From the NCBI GenBank assembly GCA_035516965.1, contig DATIZR010000093.1:1-43254 (forward strand): DNA of 43,254 nt, written 5' to 3'. Position 1 is the stretch's first letter. Each line of letters starts with the position of its first letter. The position numbers and the translations under genes were made by a program. This document shows, in pieces, positions 34,708 through 43,119 of this stretch. The DNA comes from Nitrospirota bacterium. Its GTDB lineage: Bacteria > Nitrospirota > UBA9217. Below the pieces are notes generated by a model. That model was not told the DNA's origin and ran no database searches. It worked only from the letters and a program-made list of their open reading frames with translations.

Positions 34708-34736
34708 ACCCTATCATTAAAGGAATCGGGTGTCAA
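34708..34736 (-). promoter_or_regulatory. Promoter of the aminotransferase-deoC pair
   Basis: Minus strand: TTGACA (34731-34736), 17-base spacer, TAGGGT (34708-34713; the key T, A and T positions are kept). Predicted start of the mRNA falls at the ATG (34702). Confidence 0.45.
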
Positions 34737-34919
34737 GACGGGATGAGGAGCTGAGGACTTTGCAGCAATCCGGACAGGCGGATGAATTGCTCCCGCAAGC
34801 ATTCATCCTGAGCGTGTGCAGGATTTCAGGGAAGGGCAAGGCGAGAATCTGCACACAGTATCATCCTGATGAATAGGGCGGCGATTGAGGAAACCCGGCC
34901 ATTGTGCTTCAATCGTGCA

Positions 34920-36425
34920 TCAGGAGCTGACCGCAAAGCGCACTTTTTCCTTTTTGCAGATAATCTGGATCACGTTCCGGCCTGACATCGCGGCCGAGGG
35001 CAGTCCGCCTCCGGGCTCCACCCAATGTCCGGCCATGTAGAAATTGTCCAGCCCCGGCAGGGTCTTCCGCATGGGCTTTCCGAAGAACCAGGTCCGGGGG
35101 GTCACCTGCCAGCCCTCGAAACTGCCCCTCCAGTTCCCCGTGTACCGGACGAAGGTCGTCGGTGATGCCACATCCCGCATCTCGACCTGGCCGGCCAGGC
35201 CGGGAAACCGCCTGTCGAGGATCGCGATGATCCCGTCAGCAACCTTTTCCTTCTCGGCTTTATAGCGGTCGTCATGCTCACGGAGACTTCTCCAATACTC
35301 AAAGTCGGTCCGCAGCATCACGACCAGCAGGGTCTTGCCCTCGGGTGCCAGCACGGGATCGTAATTGTAGATATGCACAGGAATGAACTCGTGCTCCACG
35401 CCGCCGACCATGAAGGGCCTCGTGAGTTCCAGGGCGAAGCTTGTTGACGGAGGGATATCGGGAAAGGTCCTGTTCACGCCCAGCGCGATGTACACGAGGG
35501 GCGGGAAGGGGATCAGCTTCTCATAGTAGCCCCTGATCACGTCGTCCAGGTACTTCCCTTCGAGCATTTCAAAGATGGTCGCGTGGCCGTCGGCCGCCGA
35601 AATCACGTAGTCCGCGCGATGCTCCGAACCGTCCTCGAGCCGGATGCCCACGGCGCGGCCGTTCTCGGTCAGGATCTTCGCCGCTTTTGCCTTGTACTGG
35701 ATCTCGCCCCCCAGCGTGAGATAGCGCTTCTCGATGGACCGGGCGAACTCGAGCGACCCTCCGAGCGGGTACCCCGCCGCCCTGTTGTGCATCAAGGCAA
35801 GGGTCATGAGCATGAAGGACATGGGGAAGTCCGGTTGAAAGAGCTGCGAAAACGCTTTCCGCACCAGCGGGTCCCTGAACCGCTCCCCGAACTCCCTGAG
35901 GGAGATCCGGTTCCATTTCCAGAGCATACGCAGAAGCGGGAATTTTGTGACAACCAGCTTCAGGAGGTCGAAGAGGTTCGATACCTCGGGGGCCTTTTTC
36001 AGCGGCGGTTCCATCCGGGTGCACCTGCGAACGGCGGTGATGAACTCGTCGATGACGCCGCCGTCCTCCGGAGCGATTTCCCGCAGGTGCTGCTCCAGCC
36101 TGTCGATGTTGGTCGAGACAATGAATGTTTTTCCATCCGCTCCTTCGTACCGCGCGTACTCGTCGTAATCGACGAAGGCCGTGCCCTCGAGCGCACCGAG
36201 GTCCTGCCAGATCCGGTAAAAGCCGGATTGCGGACCGGAGCCGACCAGCCAGTGGATGCACCCGTCCACCGTATATCCCTGCCGCTTCCAGGCGGTGCAG
36301 AGCCCGCCCGGCTTCTTCTTGTGCATCTCGAAGATATGCGTGCGGAATCCGTTCATCTGGCCGTAACAGCCCGCAGAGAGGCCCGCGATCCCTCCCCCGA
36401 TGATAATGATCGTTCTTTCAGGCAT
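34920..36425 (-). CDS. Phytoene-desaturase-like FAD oxidoreductase
   Basis: A 501-residue flavoprotein of the CrtI/COG1233 family. The FAD-binding motif IIIIGGGIAGLSAGCYGQMNGF is at residues 6-27, the second FAD-contacting block (YVISAADGHATIF) is in the middle, and the C-terminal GHWVEPGGGLPSAAMSGRNV is typical. Members desaturate or isomerise carotenoids, or oxidise other lipids; no other carotenoid gene is present in the window, so the substrate is uncertain. GGAGG precedes the ATG. It starts 30 bases after the end of the phosphotransacetylase-like gene, so these may share an operon. Confidence 0.85.
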   Translation of the reverse strand: MPERTIIIIGGGIAGLSAGCYGQMNGFRTHIFEMHKKKPGGLCTAWKRQGYTVDGCIHWLVGSGPQSGFYRIWQDLGALEGTAFVDYDEYARYEGADGKTFIVSTNIDRLEQHLREIAPEDGGVIDEFITAVRRCTRMEPPLKKAPEVSNLFDLLKLVVTKFPLLRMLWKWNRISLREFGERFRDPLVRKAFSQLFQPDFPMSFMLMTLALMHNRAAGYPLGGSLEFARSIEKRYLTLGGEIQYKAKAAKILTENGRAVGIRLEDGSEHRADYVISAADGHATIFEMLEGKYLDDVIRGYYEKLIPFPPLVYIALGVNRTFPDIPPSTSFALELTRPFMVGGVEHEFIPVHIYNYDPVLAPEGKTLLVVMLRTDFEYWRSLREHDDRYKAEKEKVADGIIAILDRRFPGLAGQVEMRDVASPTTFVRYTGNWRGSFEGWQVTPRTWFFGKPMRKTLPGLDNFYMAGHWVEPGGGLPSAAMSGRNVIQIICKKEKVRFAVSS

Positions 36426-36455
36426 GGGTCACCTCCTGCGTACGATGATGCCGCA

Positions 36456-37517
36456 TCACACCTTGTCCAGCTTCCGGAGGAATCCGAACATGTCGAAACC
36501 TGAGGCGATCAGCTCCCGGGTGCGCCCGATCTTCTTGGCGTCCAGGATGCTGCTCTTGCCCATGCGGTGCTCGATCTTGTTGATGGCGCTGAAGGTATCG
36601 TCCGGAACGGACAGGATGGGCACCCCGCGCGACTGCGCCTTCCCGAGAACGACCTCATTGGTCTGGAGCCCTCCCGTCAGGATGATGCACTTCGTCGACG
36701 TCTCCAGCGCCGCGAGCTGGATGTCTGACCGGTGCGCACCGGTGATGACGGCCTTGTTCGGCGTTCTCCGGAAATAGTTCAGCGCGCTGTCGACATCCAT
36801 CGCCCCGATCAGGAAGTTCTCGACGAATTCCTGCAGCCGGTCCTCGCAGCAGAGGACCTTGCCGCTCAGTGTCTCATTCAGCTCGGCAACGGTCACGGAT
36901 TCCAGGAACTTGTCCCGGGGGAACACTCCGAAGACAGGCACTCCCTTTTGCTCCAGGAACGGCCGCACGGTCGTCTTGATGTGGTCCATCATCGTTGCCG
37001 GCACCTTGTTCAGCACTCCGCCCAGGAACCGGTTCCCGAGCAGGGTGCGCGCTCCGAAGAGGGCGTCGGCCGAGATGTCCCCGCGCCACGCTTCGACCAC
37101 GAGGACCCGTGCTTTGAGGGCCTCGGCGAGCGAGACCGTGTCGAGGCCGAGCAGCGAGCCATCGAAAAAGTCGCCGGCGCCGCCGATGATGATGAAGTCC
37201 TTTTTTTTCAGGGTCCCATAGGCGGACAGGACCTGCTTGTTCACGTCCTTGAGCTGCCCCTGCAGAAGCAGCGTCAGGTTCTCGTAGGTCTCGACAAAGG
37301 GAGAGATGACCTCTATCGGCTCAGCCAGCTCCAGCGATTGCCGCATGAAGAGCGCCGTTGCATCGTAGACCTCCTTGCCCATCTTGACCGGTGTTTTCCC
37401 CAGGGGCTTGATGTAACCGATCCGATAGCCCTGCTCGATCAGTTTGAGCGCGACCCCGAGCGCGACAAAGGTACGGCCGGCGTAACCCGCTGTGGATGCG
37501 ATGAGAATAGGAACCAT
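36456..37517 (-). CDS. Phosphotransacetylase N-terminal-like protein (P-loop plus DRTGG)
   Basis: A 353-residue protein like the N-terminal part of bacterial phosphotransacetylase, without the catalytic phosphotransacetylase domain. The N-terminal half resembles the dethiobiotin-synthetase-like P-loop domain, although the usual Lys is replaced (MVPILIASTAGYAGRTFVAL), with IIIGGAGDFFDGSLLGLD. The C-terminal half contains the DRTGG-type region (GVFPRDKFLESVTVAEL, MDVDSALNYFRRTPNKAVITGAHRSDIQLAALETSTKCIILTGG). Such proteins are encoded beside ADP-forming acyl-CoA synthetases and are thought to sense nucleotides. The ATG at 37517 follows GAGG by 6 bases; the longer frame upstream reads through the neighbour. 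It begins 79 bases after the synthetase stop codon. Confidence 0.8.
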   Translation of the reverse strand: MVPILIASTAGYAGRTFVALGVALKLIEQGYRIGYIKPLGKTPVKMGKEVYDATALFMRQSLELAEPIEVISPFVETYENLTLLLQGQLKDVNKQVLSAYGTLKKKDFIIIGGAGDFFDGSLLGLDTVSLAEALKARVLVVEAWRGDISADALFGARTLLGNRFLGGVLNKVPATMMDHIKTTVRPFLEQKGVPVFGVFPRDKFLESVTVAELNETLSGKVLCCEDRLQEFVENFLIGAMDVDSALNYFRRTPNKAVITGAHRSDIQLAALETSTKCIILTGGLQTNEVVLGKAQSRGVPILSVPDDTFSAINKIEHRMGKSSILDAKKIGRTRELIASGFDMFGFLRKLDKV

Positions 37518-37596
37518 GAAGAGCCTCCTCGGATTATCAAGAGTGACGATCGACGGATGACGTCGAAAGCGCTTTTTCTCTTTAATGCTGATGCTG

Positions 37597-39693
37597 TCAC
37601 TTTTCCGGCTGCCTGAACACGATCCGTGCATCGAGGGCAACGGCGCCCCGCTCCCCCACCAGAAGCGGATTGACGTCCAGCTCCTGGATCTCGGGGAAAT
37701 CGGAAATGAGGCAGGACAGGTGCACGATGTTGTTCGCGATGGCATTGATATCCGCCGGCTTCTCACCCCGTGCCCCCCGCAGCAGGCCGCTTGTCCTTAT
37801 CTCGTTCACCATGGCCACGGCGTCGCGCCGGGCGACCGGCACGATGCGGAAGGAAACGTCCTTCAGGACCTCCACATAGATGCCGCCCAGTCCGAACATG
37901 ATCATGTGACCGAAGGTGCGGTCGAAGGTGACGCCCAGGATCACCTCCCTGCCCCCCTGCACCATCTCGGACACCATCACGCCCTTGATGAAGGCGTCGC
38001 GCATGAGACGCCGGGCGTTCGTCGTGATCTCGGTGAAGGCCTCTTCCGCCTCCTGTCCGGTCCTGATATTGACGCGCACGCCGCCCACGTCGGTCTTGTG
38101 CAGGATGTCCGGCGACGATATCTTCATCACGACGGGGAAGCCGATCTTCGCGGCGACCCGGGCGGCCTCGGCCGAAGTCTTTACGAGGGCGTGGCGGGGA
38201 AACTGGAAGCCGTAGAAGGTGAGGATCTGCATGGCTTCCTCTTCGCCCACTTGGTAGATCCCGGACCGCAGGATCGACGCGACCGCTTCCGCCGCGGCAT
38301 CGAAATTGTACCAGCAGGTGCTGAGCTCTTCCGGAACGACATTCATCCACGCCTGCTGATCGGCCAGACGCTTGAAGGCCTTCACGGCAAGCTCGGGGTA
38401 GGAAAAGTTCGGAAGCGAAGCTGCCTTCAGCCGCTCGATCGCCGGCCGCACCCGCTTCTCGCCCATGAAGGAGGTGATCACGGGCTTTTCGGTCGATCTC
38501 GCGGCCGCGATCACCACATCGGCTGTCCGTTCGATGTCCGTCATGGCCTGGGGCGTCAGGATGACCAGGATGCCGTCCACGTTCGGATCGCGGGTCGCCT
38601 GCTCCAGCACGGCCGCATACCGGTCCGAGGTGGCGTCGCCGATCACGTCGACGGGGTTAAAGACGGTGGCGTTGGGCGGAAGCTTTCTTGCCATGGCCAT
38701 AATGCTTTCCCGGGTCATGTGCGGCAGATCGACGCCGAGCTTCTCTGCGGTGTCCGCGGCGATGATGCCGGGGCCGCCTGCGTTGGTTACCACAAGCAGG
38801 CCGTTGCCCGCCGGGATCTTGCCCTCGGAAAAGGCGAGGGCCGTGTCGAACAGGTCCTGTACTCCCTGGGCCCGCATGATCCCGGTCTGGCGGAATGCCG
38901 CATTGAAGGCGACATCGGAGCCGGCAAGGGCGCCGGTGTGCGACGATGCCGCCCGCGCCCCCGCCTCGGTGCCTCCCGACTTCAGGAGGATGATCGGCTT
39001 AAGCTTCGTTGCCTTGAGCGCTACCTCCATGAACCGCTTGCCTTCCACCACATCCTCGATATAGCCCAGGATGAGGTTCGTCTCGGGATCGTCCATGAAG
39101 TACTCGATGAAGTCGATCTCCGACAGGTCCGCCTTGTTGCCAAGGCTGACGAATTTGGAGAACCCGACCCCGTTCCCGATGGCCCAGTCCATGATAGCGA
39201 TGCCCATGGCGCCTGACTGCGAGAAGAAGGCGATCCTGCCTCGGGGGAGCATGTCCGCTGCAAAGGTGGCGTTCATGCTGTTCGCCGTATTGATCAGCCC
39301 GAGGCAATTTGGTCCGAGGATCCGGATCTTCCGCTCCCTGCTGATCTTCTTGAGATCCTCTTCAAGGAGCGTCCCCTCCTTGCCCGCTTCCTTGAAACCG
39401 GCGCTTATAACAATTGAGGAACGGATCCCGGCGGCCGCGCAGTCCCTGAGGGAATTGGGAACGAACGCCGCGGGGATCGCGATGATCGCGAGGTCGACCG
39501 GTCCGGAGATCGCGGCGACGCTCGGATAAGCCTTCAGCCCCAGGATGTTCCCGCCCGACGGGTTGACGGGATAGAGCCTGCCCTGAAAATTGAACCGGAT
39601 GAGATTCTGCAGAACGGCGTGACCGACTTTGCGTGAGTCCTGGGATGCACCGATGACCGCGATGGAAGAGGGGTTGACAAGCGAGTCGAGCAT
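37597..39693 (-). CDS. acdA: ADP-forming acetate/acyl-CoA synthetase (fused alpha-beta)
   Basis: A 698-residue fused NDP-forming acyl-CoA synthetase. The alpha part has a CoA-binding Rossmann domain (NPSSIAVIGASQDSRKVGH), succinyl-CoA-synthetase-like GPNCLGL and SQSGAM, and the active-site His252 in SSHTGALAGSD. The beta part (about 470-698) is an ATP-grasp domain (FPVVMKISSPDILHKTDVGGV, FGLGGIYVEV, ELDVNPLLV). It converts acyl-CoA, ADP and phosphate to acid, CoA and ATP, saving energy during fermentation or amino-acid breakdown. It is first in a likely operon with the phosphotransacetylase-like gene and the flavoprotein. A promoter (TTGACC-N17-TACACT) lies 10 bases before the ATG, and no Shine-Dalgarno was seen. 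Confidence 0.92.
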   Translation of the reverse strand: MLDSLVNPSSIAVIGASQDSRKVGHAVLQNLIRFNFQGRLYPVNPSGGNILGLKAYPSVAAISGPVDLAIIAIPAAFVPNSLRDCAAAGIRSSIVISAGFKEAGKEGTLLEEDLKKISRERKIRILGPNCLGLINTANSMNATFAADMLPRGRIAFFSQSGAMGIAIMDWAIGNGVGFSKFVSLGNKADLSEIDFIEYFMDDPETNLILGYIEDVVEGKRFMEVALKATKLKPIILLKSGGTEAGARAASSHTGALAGSDVAFNAAFRQTGIMRAQGVQDLFDTALAFSEGKIPAGNGLLVVTNAGGPGIIAADTAEKLGVDLPHMTRESIMAMARKLPPNATVFNPVDVIGDATSDRYAAVLEQATRDPNVDGILVILTPQAMTDIERTADVVIAAARSTEKPVITSFMGEKRVRPAIERLKAASLPNFSYPELAVKAFKRLADQQAWMNVVPEELSTCWYNFDAAAEAVASILRSGIYQVGEEEAMQILTFYGFQFPRHALVKTSAEAARVAAKIGFPVVMKISSPDILHKTDVGGVRVNIRTGQEAEEAFTEITTNARRLMRDAFIKGVMVSEMVQGGREVILGVTFDRTFGHMIMFGLGGIYVEVLKDVSFRIVPVARRDAVAMVNEIRTSGLLRGARGEKPADINAIANNIVHLSCLISDFPEIQELDVNPLLVGERGAVALDARIVFRQPEK

Positions 39694-39702
39694 GATGCTG
39701 TA

Positions 39703-39731
39703 AGTGTAGTTGAGAAATCAGGGATGGTCAA
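39703..39731 (-). promoter_or_regulatory. Promoter of the acyl-CoA synthetase gene
   Basis: Minus strand: TTGACC (39726-39731; five of six), 17-base spacer, TACACT (39703-39708; four of six). Transcription would begin near 39696, about 3 bases before the ATG. Confidence 0.5.
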
Positions 39732-40071
39732 GTGCGGATGACGTCAAATCGGAAAGGCGAAGGGGACCTCCCCTCTGCGGAAGAAGAGAAGGGGGTATTT
39801 CGAACTTGCCGGAAAAGCCATATTCGGTGTCGGCGGCGGGAGATGCTCACGTGCAGGCCGGCTCTTGGCCTGGTCCCGGTCGTCAAAGGCCTCGCGTTTT
39901 CGCTTCGAGAAGGTCATGACGATGGTCCGTCAATGGACCGCGCCGGGTATTTTCGAGGAACCGTGAAAAAATCCGCCCCTGCAGCAGGGAAGAAGCGGCG
40001 CCCTTTGCCTTTTTTAGGTGCTTGCCCCGTTTCCTGCTGTGCTACACTAGAGGGTGAGGAGGTGGGGATTC
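39732..40071. other. Divergent region between acyl-CoA synthetase and CoA-transferase genes
   Basis: No gene is supported; a 118-codon plus-strand frame (39732-40088) has a composition unlike its neighbours and no recognisable domain. A TACACT at 40043-40048 may be the -10 of the rightward gene. Confidence 0.4.
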
Positions 40072-41979
40072 ATGATGGCCGGGAATAATATAGAGAGGCG
40101 ACATGCGTCGATGCGCGCGATGCGTGCCTTGTATCCTGAGAAATTTCCGGTGGAGGAGCGGATCTTCAGGACCATTCATCCCGGGAACAGGATCTTCATC
40201 GGGACGGGATGCGGCGAGCCCCAGTACCTGGTCCAATCGCTTATCAATTATGTTCAGTCCCACCCGAAGGCGTTATTCGACGCCGAGCTGTTCCAGGTAT
40301 GGACCCTGGGCGTGGCTCCCTATGGCGATGCAAAATTCAAGGATATCTTCAGGTACAACTCCTTTTTTATCGGCAACAACACCCGGAAGGCCGTCAACCA
40401 GGGTCTTGCGGATTATACGCCCGTCTTTCTCTCCCAGGTGCCGGCGCTGTTCCAGAAAAAGCTCGTGCTCGTGGACGTCGCCCTGATCCAGACCTCGCTG
40501 CCCGACGACCATGGATTCATGAGCCTCGGCATCAGCGTCGACATCGTGAAGGCCGCGACGGAGAACGCCTCCCTCGTGATCGCCCAGGTGAACTCCCGTA
40601 TGCCGCGCGTCCTGGGCGAAACGTTCATCAATATCAAGGATGTGGATTTCATCATTCCCCACGACGAGCCGCTGCTCGAATTCCGCGACACGATCTCCGA
40701 CGAGATCGCCCAGAAGATCGGCACCCATGTCGCCCGCATCGTGCAGGACGGCGACACGATACAGGTCGGGTACGGCAGCATCCCGAACGCGATCCTGGCC
40801 CACCTGGGGAACAAGGAGCATCTCGGCGTGCATACCGAGCTCTTGACCGATGGCATTGTGGATCTCATGCAGCGACGCGTGGTCGACAATTCCCTGAAGG
40901 AACTGAACCGGGGCAAGACCGTCGCGGCCTTCTGCATGGGGACCAGGGAAACGTATGAGTATCTCCATGACAATCCGGCCATCGAGTTCCGGCCCGTGAA
41001 TTACACCAACAACCCCACGGTTCTTGCGCGCCAGAAGAACATGACCGCGATCAACAGCGCGCTGGAAATCGACCTGTCGGGCCAGGCCACGGCCGAGTCC
41101 ATCGGCAGGACCTTCTACAGCGGCATAGGCGGCCAGGCGGACTTCATGCGAGGCGCCATCCTCTCCCCGGGCGGCAAGACGATCCTGGCCATGCAGGCGA
41201 CCGCCGAGGAGGGAAGAGTGTCGCGGATCGTGCCGTTCCTGCGGGAAGGCGCCGGCGTAACCCTCTCCCGGGGGGATATCCATTACGTCGTGACCGAGTA
41301 CGGCATCGCCTACCTCCATGGCAAGAACATCCGGGAGCGGGCCATGGAGCTCATCGCGATCGCCGACCCGCGCTTCCGCCAGGGGCTCATCGACGAGGCC
41401 AAGGAGCGGAGGCTCATCTACAGTGACCAGGCGTTCATCCCGGGTTCGAAAGGAGTCTACCCTTCCGAGCTCGAGTCGTACCGCACGACGAAGACCGGGC
41501 TGCGCCTGCTCCTGCGGCCCGTGAAAATGTCCGACGAGCATCTGCTGAAGGATTTCTTCTATTCCCTGTCGAATGATTCCATGTACCGGCGCTTCATCTC
41601 GAGCAGGACCGACATGCACCACGAACGCCTGCAGCCCTTTGTCGTGATCGACTATACGAAGGAAATGGTCATCCTGGCGGTGCTGCAGGAGCAGGAGAAG
41701 GAAGTGATCGTCGGCATGGCCCAGTACCTGATAGACGAGACGTCGCACACCGCCGAAGTCGCATTTGTCGTGCGGGACGACCATCAGGGCAAGGGCATCG
41801 GCGCCGAGTTGCTGACCTATGTGACCTACCTCGCCCGGAAGAGCGGCCTCCTCGGGTTCGCTGCGTCCGTCCTGATCGACAACCGGCAGATGATCCAGCT
41901 CTTCGAGAAGATGGGGTTCATCATCGAGAAACGGGCCGAGGAGGGCATCTACGAACTGAAGATGTCATTCCGGGACTGA
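40072..41979 (+). CDS. Acetyl-CoA hydrolase/CoA-transferase fused to a GNAT domain
   Basis: A 635-residue two-domain protein. The first about 470 residues are an acetyl-CoA hydrolase/4-hydroxybutyrate CoA-transferase type enzyme (IGTGCGEPQYLVQ, QVGYGSIPNAIL, the probable catalytic Glu256 in HTELLTDG, and NSALEIDLSGQA). The last about 160 residues form a GNAT acetyltransferase fold with RPVKMSDEHLLKDFF, EVAFVVRDDHQGKGIGAELL (the QGKGIG acetyl-CoA loop) and NRQMIQLFEKMGF. The enzyme part exchanges CoA between acids. The GNAT part may acetylate proteins such as acyl-CoA synthetases, as in Pat-type regulation; this is inference. AGGAGG lies 9 bases before the ATG (a second ATG follows directly). 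A GTG at 40054 overlaps the ribosome site. Confidence 0.88.
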   Translation: MMAGNNIERRHASMRAMRALYPEKFPVEERIFRTIHPGNRIFIGTGCGEPQYLVQSLINYVQSHPKALFDAELFQVWTLGVAPYGDAKFKDIFRYNSFFIGNNTRKAVNQGLADYTPVFLSQVPALFQKKLVLVDVALIQTSLPDDHGFMSLGISVDIVKAATENASLVIAQVNSRMPRVLGETFINIKDVDFIIPHDEPLLEFRDTISDEIAQKIGTHVARIVQDGDTIQVGYGSIPNAILAHLGNKEHLGVHTELLTDGIVDLMQRRVVDNSLKELNRGKTVAAFCMGTRETYEYLHDNPAIEFRPVNYTNNPTVLARQKNMTAINSALEIDLSGQATAESIGRTFYSGIGGQADFMRGAILSPGGKTILAMQATAEEGRVSRIVPFLREGAGVTLSRGDIHYVVTEYGIAYLHGKNIRERAMELIAIADPRFRQGLIDEAKERRLIYSDQAFIPGSKGVYPSELESYRTTKTGLRLLLRPVKMSDEHLLKDFFYSLSNDSMYRRFISSRTDMHHERLQPFVVIDYTKEMVILAVLQEQEKEVIVGMAQYLIDETSHTAEVAFVVRDDHQGKGIGAELLTYVTYLARKSGLLGFAASVLIDNRQMIQLFEKMGFIIEKRAEEGIYELKMSFRD

Positions 41980-42150
41980 CCATTCTGGCGGTTGCCGGGG
42001 CTGCTTTCGCCTTGCTCGAACCGCCTTTCCCCATTCGTGACGTGTCGGGCGTGTCTGATGCGGGACGATTTCTCTCACGTCACCAGCCTGCCGTTCGTCA
42101 TTCTGTTTTCTTTCCGCATGACAATCGAAGAAACCACCCCTTTTTCCGTG

Positions 42151-42179
42151 TTGCGGTTTTTACCCGGATTGTGTAAGAT
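42151..42179 (+). promoter_or_regulatory. Possible promoter of dppB
   Basis: TTGCGG (42151-42156), 17-base spacer, TAAGAT (42174-42179); each hexamer matches four of six. The transcript would start about 3 bases before the ATG at 42189, which lacks a Shine-Dalgarno. No gene was seen in 41980-42188. Confidence 0.4.
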
Positions 42180-42188
42180 TCCTCGAAA

Positions 42189-43118
42189 ATGTATATTCTC
42201 AAACGGCTGCTCCTCTTCATTCCCACGCTCCTCGGCATCACCGTCATCACGTTCCTGTTGATGCGTTCAATGCCCGGCGACCCCGTAACAATTATGGCTG
42301 GCGAACGAGCAACGCCTGAGACCATTGCGCGCATCCGCGCCGTGCTCGGCCAGGACCGGCCGGTTGCCCTTCAATATTTCAATTACCTCAAAGACATCGC
42401 GACCGGGGAACTAGGAAGGTCGATCTACACGAACCGTAAAGTCGCTGATGATCTGCTCCAAAAATTCCCGAACACGGTGAAACTCGCGTTCGCCGCCATG
42501 CTCTTCGCATCGGTCTTCGGAGTCAGCATGGGGGTCTTCTCGGCGGTCAGACAGGGCACCTGGTGGGACCGCGCAATGACCCTCCTGTCCGTCGGGGGCA
42601 TCTCCATCCCGGTCTTCTGGCTGGGCCTGGCTCTCATGCTGCTTTTCGCCTTCAAGCTCAGATGGCTGCCCCCGTCCGGCATGGGGAACGGAGACCCGGT
42701 TTATCTCATTCTTCCGGCAGTAACGCTCGGGACCTTTTCATTATCGTACATCGCCCGGATAACGCGGTCGTCCATGCTCGAGTCGCTCGCGCAGCCTTAC
42801 ATAGCTGCGGCGCGGGCCAAGGGGTTGACCGAGACCAGGGTCGTCCTGAAGCACGGGCTTAAGAATTCCCTGATCCCCATCGTGACGCTCATCGGCCTTG
42901 ACCTGGGCTCTTACCTGAACGGCGCTGTGCTGACGGAAACCATTTTTGGGTGGGACGGACTGGGCCGGTACGCCCTGGACGGCATTCTGAAGCGCGACTA
43001 TCCGGTTATCATGGGCGTCGTACTGTTCGGGGCCGTCGTGTTCGTGAGCATGAATCTTCTGGTCGACATCTCCTACCGCCTGCTGGATCCGCGGATACGT
43101 ATCAAGGAGGCGGGCTGA
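42189..43118 (+). CDS. dppB: Dipeptide/oligopeptide/nickel-type ABC transporter permease
   Basis: A 309-residue inner-membrane permease of the DppB/OppB family with about six helices. It begins MYILKRLLLFIPTLLGITVITFLLMRSMPGDP, characteristic of the family, and carries the EAA-type loop that contacts the ATPase (YIAAARAKGLTETRVVLKHGLKNSLIPIVTLIGLDLGSYLNGAVLTETIFGWDGLGRY). It imports peptides, or related solutes, with the DppC partner encoded immediately after it; the binding protein and ATPases are outside the window. No ribosome site is visible before the ATG. Confidence 0.9.
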   Translation: MYILKRLLLFIPTLLGITVITFLLMRSMPGDPVTIMAGERATPETIARIRAVLGQDRPVALQYFNYLKDIATGELGRSIYTNRKVADDLLQKFPNTVKLAFAAMLFASVFGVSMGVFSAVRQGTWWDRAMTLLSVGGISIPVFWLGLALMLLFAFKLRWLPPSGMGNGDPVYLILPAVTLGTFSLSYIARITRSSMLESLAQPYIAAARAKGLTETRVVLKHGLKNSLIPIVTLIGLDLGSYLNGAVLTETIFGWDGLGRYALDGILKRDYPVIMGVVLFGAVVFVSMNLLVDISYRLLDPRIRIKEAG

Positions 43119-43119
43119 C

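Noticed and set aside
39732-40088. 118-codon plus-strand frame between the divergent CoA genes
   Set aside because: Arg/Cys/Gly-rich composition without any domain, no ribosome site, and it runs into the CoA-transferase start in another frame.
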